A stretch of 64,000 bases of DNA, taken from positions 3,553,501-3,617,500 of the forward strand of contig WPIO01000010.1 in the NCBI GenBank assembly GCA_009760855.2. Direction: 5' to 3'. The notes under the pieces were generated by a model. The model was not told the DNA's origin. It saw only the letters and a list, made by a program, of their open reading frames with translations, and did no database searches. Of this stretch, positions 56,778-64,000 are shown in pieces (within the stretch, counting starts at the first letter, position 1; each line of letters opens with the position of its first letter). Position numbers and translations under genes: made by a program. This DNA comes from Cristatella mucedo. Its lineage: Eukaryota > Bryozoa > Phylactolaemata > Cristatellidae.

Positions 56778-58314
56778 CCTTACTAGTAAGTTCCAGTCTG
56801 GCTTTAGAGCTAATCACTTCACAGAGTCAGAATTACTTCGGGTGTACAACGACATACTTAGGAATGCAGACATGGGTAATGTTTCTCTACTTGTTTTGCT
56901 CGATCTTTCAGCAGCTTTTGATACTATCGATCGCCAAGTCCTTCTTGAGCGCCCCTCATCTCGCCTGGGCATCACTGGCACTGCTCTGCAATTGTTCAGG
57001 TCCTATCTCAGTGGGAGGCTCCAGATTATTGATGTGAAGGGACATAGATAATCCAAGGTACTTCTGAAATATGGGGTACCTCAGGGCTCCGTGCTAGGTC
57101 CGGTTCATTTCACGGGTTATACTATCCCTCTTGCTGATGTGATTGCCAAGCACAATCTAGGCTTTCACTTCTATGCAGATGACACTCAGTTGTACCTTTA
57201 CTTTGATCCCTCCCAGCCTTCGAGCACGTCGAATTCTTTCAACTCACTTGCTGCATGTATTGATGACATCCGCACATGGACGGCAGCAAATTTTCTTAAA
57301 TTAAATGATGATAAAACTAACTTACTAGTTATGGGCAAGCCAAGTATGATTAAGAAATTGGAAAGGCTAACGCTCAAAACCGGCTCTGCCAGCATATGTC
57401 CTGTTGAATCTGCACGAAATCTAGGTTTCATGTTCCAAAGTGACCTCTCGTTAGACGACCACATCAGCTCCACAATCAAATCTGCCTATTTTCAGTTACA
57501 TCAAATTGCAAAAATTCGGGCTTGTTTAGTTAAGGATACCACATCTAAGTTGGTCCATGCATTTGTGACATCCCGTCTTGACTTCTGTAACTCACTGCTT
57601 GCTGGTCTACCGGCCAGTGCAATCAGGCGCTTACTGTTTGCGTACAACTCTGGAGTTTGGCTTGTCTGTCGTGGGTGAGCGTCGCAGTTGCCACATCACA
57701 CCACTTTTCGCCGACCTGCACTGGCTACCAGTCAAGCAACGGATCGACTTCAAGGTTTTTTCGCTCAGTTTAAGGTCCCTTAAATAATAAATAAAATAAA
57801 TACTAGCTGATTTAACAGCCTCTTTTTGCATAGCGATAAAAAGAGCCTTGACGGCTATCACCACCCCTTGTAGTGGTAATAAAGGATCGCCCACCACAGG
57901 AATCGAACCCACGACCTCGGTGTTGAGTTCATGAAAAGCAACCGTCTTACTTTGTGAGCCATTACGGCTCACCTGTCATTCTTCGGCTCCAGCCTACCTA
58001 TCAGATCTACTCCCCCACCAGTCCAAGCATCGTACCTCTCGCTTTTCGGAAACTGTTTACCTATACCTCGTACAAACCTCAAATCCTTTGGAGACCGAGC
58101 CTTTAGTTCGTATGCTCCCAAAGCCTGGAACTCACTTCCGACTGACGTAACGACATCCTCGTGTATTTATCACAGCATTTTTTGAGTCCATTGACTTTGA
58201 GCATGCTACCACTAACCATTCAATTATGCTTTCTTTACAGCTTATGTAAAGGGCCTAGAAAGAGATTACGTTCTCCGAGGGCGCTATGCAAATCTATTAT
58301 TATGATGATGATTA
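56778..58314 (+). mobile_element. LINE copy E: RT domain, split by a SINE
   Basis: Starts at SKFQSGFRANHFTES; then LLDLSAAFDTIDRQVLLERP, a stop near 57050, GVPQGSVLGPVHFTGYTIPL, HFYADDTQLYLYF (YADD intact near 57173-57184), [37 protein letters not shown] and [26 protein letters not shown] copy occupies 57785-57974, then AYLSDLLPHQSKHRTSRFSE-type sequence resumes and the 3' end runs to an impure tail at 58295-58314. Confidence 0.9.
57785..57974 (-). mobile_element. SINE-A copy inserted in LINE copy E
   Basis: The minus strand has the full family plan with AGCCGTAATGGCTCACAAAG head, B-box GGGTTCGATTCCTGTGG, CTGTTAAATCAGCTAGTATT end and A/T tail. The LINE sequence is continuous across it apart from the insertion. 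Confidence 0.92.
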
Positions 58315-59077
58315 TTAACAACATTCAGTCATCTCTTATTGCTTTTAAAATAGAGCAATTGTTGATTGTATCTCTTCTGGCATTCATTCAGGGCGTGTAT
58401 TCCGTAGGGCAGTCGGTACATTTGTAGCAGCAGTTAGCCTTAAAATATAATAATGCTACTTTCAAATCACTTATGATTATCGACATTATTGTTATCTTTT
58501 GATAAAGGCATGTGGGCTGTCGAAGCATTGTCACATCTGGCCAAATGAGCCATAATTCAAAACAAAAGAAATTACTTTACAGCAAGAAGGTAACTCGATT
58601 TCAACTTCGTAGAATATACTCATTACGCTTCAGTCAGTTCTGCCCTTTTTCCTTTCTATCTATCTCTAATATATATTCTATTTATTTCTATCTATCTGCT
58701 TGGGCTTTTCACTTCAGAGCGGGTTTTACGTTTCGTGGCTTTTACTATCAAGGTAATACAGTCTTTCACGATAGATAATTAAGTCTTTAGTCTTCTTATG
58801 AATGGGCCGTCTGCTTCGCGAAGGGAGCGTGCTAGTGCACAACATGCAGACTAGCTAACGACAGGAGGCACTGGGAAGTCTTCTAGAAGGCTGGCCAGCA
58901 CAATTCTCCGACTTGCTCCCAGCAAAGCTTTGCGAGTTTGAAGAGAGTTACTAGATTGGCAGCCTGTGAAAATCTTCCAGCAATTGCATGGTCGACTCAA
59001 ACCTGCATGATGCTTCTGCCTCGGCTGTCCCCGGCTGTGCAAGAAACCGACGCGACGACGATAGAACCGTAAAGACA
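58315..59077. other. spacer with no recognised gene
   Basis: Short frames only on both strands. Confidence 0.45.
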
Positions 59078-59222
59078 CACTAGGTAAGCGGTTGCTCTTC
59101 ATGATATCGGACCTGAGGTCGCAGGTTCGAATCCTGCAATGGCAATATTTTATTGCCGCTGCAAACGGCGGTGATAGTGTTTAAGGCTCTTCTATAACTA
59201 TACAGAAAGAGGCTAGCTAGAA
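59078..59222 (+). mobile_element. SINE-A copy
   Basis: A-box-like CTAGGTAAGCGGTTGC, B-box GCAGGTTCGAATCCTGC, body GGCGGTGATAGTGTTTAAGG and a worn end near 59220. Confidence 0.78.
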
Positions 59223-60090
59223 TCTTTTCCGTAAGTCCCTGGGGTCTCAGTCCGTTTGTGTGGTGCCCTCACTTCTTGACGAAGTGGCAGGCTCAAGCAA
59301 TAAATCAAGCAATCAACGATTGTTCGCTAAGAGCGTGGTGGTAGCCGTCGCGGGTGATCTTCGGCTGCTCTGCAAGTGAGGCAGACGAAAAAACAACATC
59401 CTTTGAAATAATTCTGTCCATTTCGACTGTAAAACGCAATAATATACAGGACCGTAGATCGATATGAATCGCTTGAAAACCTAAAGCTGACCAGGCGCAA
59501 TGCCTCGGACTGAAAGCTCGGAACGTGCGCTACCTGTCATAAGATTGCGATGTCGAGCATGTGCCGCTTTTAAAAAGAGTCCGTCCACTTCGAGCGCTAG
59601 GCTGGGGAGATGTAGCGGCGACTTTATGAGGCCTCTTCCTGAATCTTCGGGGATGTTGGCTGCTAGTAAGCCTGTACAGTTAACCGGGTAGAGTAGAAGT
59701 CGATTTGGCATTTCAAAACTTGAAAATGAACTTTGATTCTCGATAGCCAGCATCCGCATATGATGCCATTTGCTTTTCACGTTATACTGCCAGTTATTGT
59801 ACAAACTCAGATTTAATTATTTCGGATTTCAATCAAGCTTTTTGAAAAAGAGAGCAGGACCTTGGACTCCAGAAGCCATCGAGTCGATCGTAATATTCCA
59901 GATTAGCGATAACCATTACGAGCATGAACGGAGGAAAATATTGCTGCGAAGTCCTAGGTGTCAGCTACACACGAGGATGGTTTCCATCACACACCACCTC
60001 ATTGAGAGAATATTGAGTTATCTTAGGTTGATCTGCAAGCAAACTTATATTTTTATTATTGCTACCGAAGGTAGGGGCCACATAGTCTTA
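59223..60090. other. spacer with no recognised gene
   Basis: Only short frames on either strand (for example 59481-59804 minus), none assignable. Confidence 0.45.
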
Positions 60091-60180
60091 TAATAATAAA
60101 AAGTCTGTTTTGTATAGCGAGCTAACATAACTTAGTCTCTATTAAAGCGCTTTACAACTCGCTGCAAACGAAGCAACAAC
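60091..60180 (-). mobile_element. divergent LINE tail
   Basis: ATAATAATAAAAAGTCTG, TTGTATAGCGAGCTAACATA, CTTAGTCTCTATTAAAGCGC, TTTACAACTCGCTGCAAA: the same word order as the family terminus, at low identity. Confidence 0.55.
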
Positions 60181-60449
60181 CAATATTTTAGCAAGCTATC
60201 CAGCTCAGACAAGCTGTCTGCTCATATTCTGGCATGGGCTTGACTTGTCCGATTTTTGAAATGTTATTTTTGAAACGACCCAGTGTTAGCTTTTAATTCA
60301 CCATGCAATACCGTTTATTTGTCCCTGGACCGAAGGAGAGAGGCTAGAAATACTCCATACTAGCGCCACCTCGACAGTGGAACTAGTCGTACGTGTACGT
60401 GTAACTGTGCACTGGGGCAGCTCTCAGCTTAGCCGCGATGGGAGCCCTT

Positions 60450-60690
60450 GCCTTAGTGGGGTCGACTAGGGTGCCTAGTACAGACCAGCTCCTGATCCAC
60501 CCAACTCAGATTAGAATGGAGCTTTATACAAGGCGATGTGGTTAGGAGATGGAGCGACTAATGTGCTTGCTTGCCTTAGCGGATTCGACTAGGACACCTA
60601 CAGGCCCGGCTCCCGGTCCACCCGCTAAAGTTAGAATGAAGCCTCGGGCAGACGATGCGGTCAGGATGTGCACCGACTAAGGTGCTAAAG
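60450..60690 (+). repeat. diverged 120-bp tandem duplication
   Basis: Unit 1 (60450-60572) and unit 2 (60573-60690) share CCTTAG(T/C)GG, TCGACTAGG, CACCC, TTAGAATG(G/A)AGC, GATG(T/C)GGT and CGACTAA(T/G)GTGCT in order. Confidence 0.75.
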
Positions 60691-60999
60691 TAGAAATAGC
60701 AGCTACGCGAAAGGTCAGGAGTTTAGAGGAGAGAGAATATAATGGACGACTGACAGAGCTCGGTGCTACAGCTTGGTAGTCAACGAGTATGCGAGACTAC
60801 GCTTCGAGAGCACGAGAGACGAACCTTCCGCGACGAACAGCTAAGTGCAACTTCGACTTTGCAGTTGTGTTCTGCCGGCAACTCAGTTAGCTGCTCGTAT
60901 CTCGGAGTGCTGTAGCGGCCCCGGGATTGGGACCATTGCTAGCGACGCGCGAGTAGGACAGTTTATTATACGCGGGCTCGGGAGTTCGGGGTTCGACGA

Positions 61000-63790
61000 A
61001 TTGCCGAAATCCACTCTAATTAGGGTAGCAACGACCAGACGTAAGCGTTGCCGAGCTCAAATTTTTCTTTGATATTGGAGTACACGTTCGAATTTATCTG
61101 TCCACAAACTTTCATGTCGCTGTTCGTACGCACACTTATGCAAATGAGCTTTGGTGCTGGACGCCTGTACTGCAATCCACCGCCTGTACTGCAATCCACC
61201 GCCACCCACCACAATCCATTCTAGTTCTCGTCAAATCCACCCCAAATCTGCTGCGGATAGCTCCAACATCTGGAATATCAAACTACGCTACACGCACAAT
61301 GTACCCAGAACATTTCGAGCGATTCTGCTCACGGGTTTCACGAGGTCCACTGAAATAAGATTGCAGTGGCCCAGGCCAACACCGAAATCTACCGCAATCC
61401 ACTGCATTCCACCATGCAACGAAAGAAAGCTTTATCGAAAAGCTCTTTTTTTGATTGTATATGACAGAAAACTCTGCGACAACTGCATTAAATAACTTCA
61501 CTTGCATTGGCACGACCGTTCTCGTGCAATGCGCTGCAATTGACTGCAATAGCCCGGGCCAATACCGCAATCCACTTCCATCCACAGAATCCACCGCGTA
61601 AAAAAATAGTAGAAATACATTGCGCTGAGCTCAAGTTTCTATTGCATATTAAAGTGCACCATGCTGTGTGCACAACAACGTAAAATTAAAAAAAATGGTG
61701 CATCCTCGCACTGTGGCAATGGGCGGCAATCGCCTGAAATGAGCTGGAAAACTACCGCAATCCACTCTATTCCACTACAAATCATCCTCAAATCGCCATC
61801 GTGAAGCTCTAATTGACATTGCATACAGAACTAGACTCAGTTCAAAGTGCATCCACAAAATTTTGCTCTATTGTGCACCCACGTTCTCATGCAATTAATT
61901 GCAATCAACTGCAACGACCGGGTCCCATACCGCAATTAACCTCAATCCACTGAAATCCGCTGCAATCTGCTACACAGCGACTAGAAAGCGTACACTAGAA
62001 GCTCTAATTATGATTGTTACTCTTCGGCTATTGTGTACTTTCAGAACTTTACTGTAATTGCCTCGGCCATTCTGCAGCAATGCGCTGCAATCGACTGCAA
62101 CTGCCAAGGCCAGTACGCCAATGTACCGCAACCCGCCGATAAACGACCAGAATACATACACTTTAAGCTCTAATAGTGATTGCATGTTGCTCTAATTTTT
62201 GGTTATTGTGTAATCCCACAATTTCACTACAATCGTCTCGATCATTCGGCAGCAATGCACTGCAATTGACTGCAATGGGCCGGGCCAATACCTCAATTTA
62301 CAGCATTCTGATGCAAAATGCCCTGAAATAGGTTTCGCAATGCTTCAATTTTTAATGCATGTTACAAAGTACACTGGTTAAAGTGAACCACATCATTTTA
62401 AGCAATTGTGCTCGTAAATATCGGGCAATGCAGGGCAATCTACGGTAATGGGTCGGCTCGAAGCAGCAATCCACTACTATCCGTGGCACGTTGACACCAA
62501 ATTGGCTACACGAAGTGCCGATAGTCATCGCATTTCGCATTTCTTTGTGCTAAAAGTGAAATCGTAGCAATTTCAAGCTATTTTGCACATCAATTGTCAA
62601 CAATACACGGCAATTGGCAGCAATGGCAGGGGCCAATACCGAAATCCGTGGCAAATCGACGAGAAATCGGCTGCGCCAAGCTCCAATTCTCATTCCACGT
62701 AACATCTCACTGCTCTAGCACATACTTTCAACCAGCTCTGACCGTTCAATCTTGGGCAATGCGTGGCAACAGACGGCAATGGCCCGGGCAAATACGGCAA
62801 CCCATCATGGTCCATCGCAAATCACTGGAAAGTGACTGGGCCAAGATCAAATATATCTTACCTGTCACAGCCCACTGTGTTGAAAGTGCAATCAAATCCT
62901 TTCAACCAATCGCGAACGTACAATCGCGAGCAATGAACGGCAATCGACAGCAATGTCCTGGGCCAATACCCCAATTCCCGGCGTATTGAAGAGAAATTGG
63001 CAGCGCGGAAGCCTCAATTGTCATTGTATATAACGTTCCACTGCATTCAAAGTAAAACCGTGAAACTTTCAAGATGCTTTGTTTGGTAACTGTCAGCAAT
63101 GCAGGGCAATCAACAGCAACGGTAGGGACTGATAGCGAAATCCGTGGAAAATCGAAAAGATTAGCTGCAATAAACTGCAACTCTCATTCCACGTAACATG
63201 TACCCGTGTGCACGCATAATTTTCACCCTTGGCACACATTCAATCGACGGCAACCCACGGCAATCGGCTGCAGTGGCCCGGGGAAATACGCCAATCCATA
63301 ACGGACAGTTACAAATGCACCGACAGTTGCTGAGAGAAGCTCCAACTTTTCTTGCGTATTGCACTGCACTGCAGTAAAAGAGCAGCTACATCCGTTTATA
63401 CAATCGACAAAGGCACAATCGAGGGCAATGCATGGCAATCGACAGCAATGGCCCGGTCTCTGCAACAATCTGGTTCAAATTTGCTGGACATTGGCTGTTT
63501 GAATTTGTAATTATCCTACTACATAACGCTCACTGTGGGCGCGCATGCTGTCCTTTTTCGCGTTCAACCTTGGGCAATCCATGGCAATCGACGGCAATTG
63601 CCCGAGACAATACAGCAATCTATGATTTTCTGTTACAATTACAAACAAAGCTGGTGGGAGATCATTTTTTTCTTGCGTAACAGTGTGCTGTATTAAAAGT
63701 GCAACCGCGCCCCATCAACCAATCTTGAACGTACATGCGAGGGCAATGTGGGGCAATCGACGACAACGGCCTGGGAAAATACGGAAATCT
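61000..63790. repeat. diverged satellite-like array, about 17 units of about 171 bp
   Basis: The core GGCAATGGCCCGGGCCAATA (or variants) recurs at about 61370, 61551, 61735, 61915, 62103, 62277, 62453, 62624, 62781, 62953, 63121, 63275, 63447, 63598 and 63763; two poorer units precede. The mean spacing over these 15 is about 171 bp (range 151-188). In nearly every unit three CAAT words sit exactly 10 bp apart just before the core (for example from 61527, 62252, 63427, 63574), then CAATAC and CAATCC follow. An exact 19-bp duplication (CGCCTGTACTGCAATCCAC) occurs near 61164-61201. Units are diverged, so the array is old. No ORF is conserved across units. Confidence 0.88.
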
Positions 63791-63862
63791 ATCCGTTGTA
63801 AGTGTATACACTCAACTCACGACTGAGTTGAGTGTGTACACTTACCGTGTTGCTGGATAGAT
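63787..63862. repeat. palindrome closing the array
   Basis: Arms 63799-63819 and 63824-63844 are 21 bp with one mismatch and a CGAC loop; symmetry resumes further out with ATCTATCC (63787) and GGATAGAT (63855). Confidence 0.93.
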
Positions 63863-64000
63863 GTGCTATGAAAGCTAAAAGTTTGCTTATTGCTCGTAGC
63901 TAAGTTGTACCGCGGGCAAGGCAGTCCTGAGATTCAAGTTTTCTCAAATTGAAAGACGACAAAGACAACTCAGTGTTCTTGGGAAACCTAGTAGTACTCA

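Noticed and set aside
33530-58314. A functional LINE
   Set aside because: Every RT-bearing copy is 5'-truncated and has stops or frameshifts; no endonuclease ORF is intact in the window.
61000-63790. CRISPR-like array
   Set aside because: Units are diverged throughout, there are no identical short repeats with unique spacers, and the context is an animal genome.

Overview
The window is metazoan nuclear DNA. Three spliced genes can be rebuilt from reading frame, splice sites and exon phase, and they sit among dense decayed retroelements. Large introns, GT-AG splicing, CR1/L2-like non-LTR retrotransposons with (ATT)n tails, tRNA-derived SINEs and Tc1-like fragments suggest an invertebrate, possibly early-branching. 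The sequence alone does not fix the species.

Layout. (1) 1-13661, + strand: the 26S proteasome base subunit Rpn1/PSMD2, entered inside the gene. Fifteen exons (2352-13661) give about 770 codons up to the stop; the N-terminal exons (about 150 residues in human) lie upstream of the window. Its introns carry LINE and SINE fragments, a GC-AG splice pair, a perfect hairpin and a decayed duplicate of one of its own exons. (2) 13662-15892: tail-to-tail gap with repeats. (3) 15893-31049, - strand: a complete canopy (CNPY3/4-type) gene in six exons, 257 residues, with signal peptide, six cysteines and a C-terminal RDEL. Its 5' end lies in a CG-rich block that may also start a small divergent transcript at 31419. 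(4) 31050-38352: repeats, including the longest RT-coding LINE copy. (5) 38353-44106, - strand: a three-exon, 111-residue TMEM263-like gene; its first intron holds a large foldback element. A CRE/E-box and CCAAT boxes lie upstream. (6) 44107-60990: gene-poor DNA with nested LINE/SINE copies, one unassigned coding-like exon (52876-53130) and a repeat rich in YY1-like and CCAAT motifs. (7) 61000-63790: a diverged tandem array of about 17 units of about 171 bp, each with CAAT words spaced 10 bp apart, ending beside a 21-bp-arm palindrome.

The genes do not form an operon. PSMD2 is a proteasome scaffold, the canopy protein an ER cochaperone, and TMEM263 a small membrane protein. The least expected structures are the CAAT-phased satellite, the foldback element, the SINE family that shares its 3' tail with the local LINE, the duplicated PSMD2 exon, and the promoter-like dispersed repeat.
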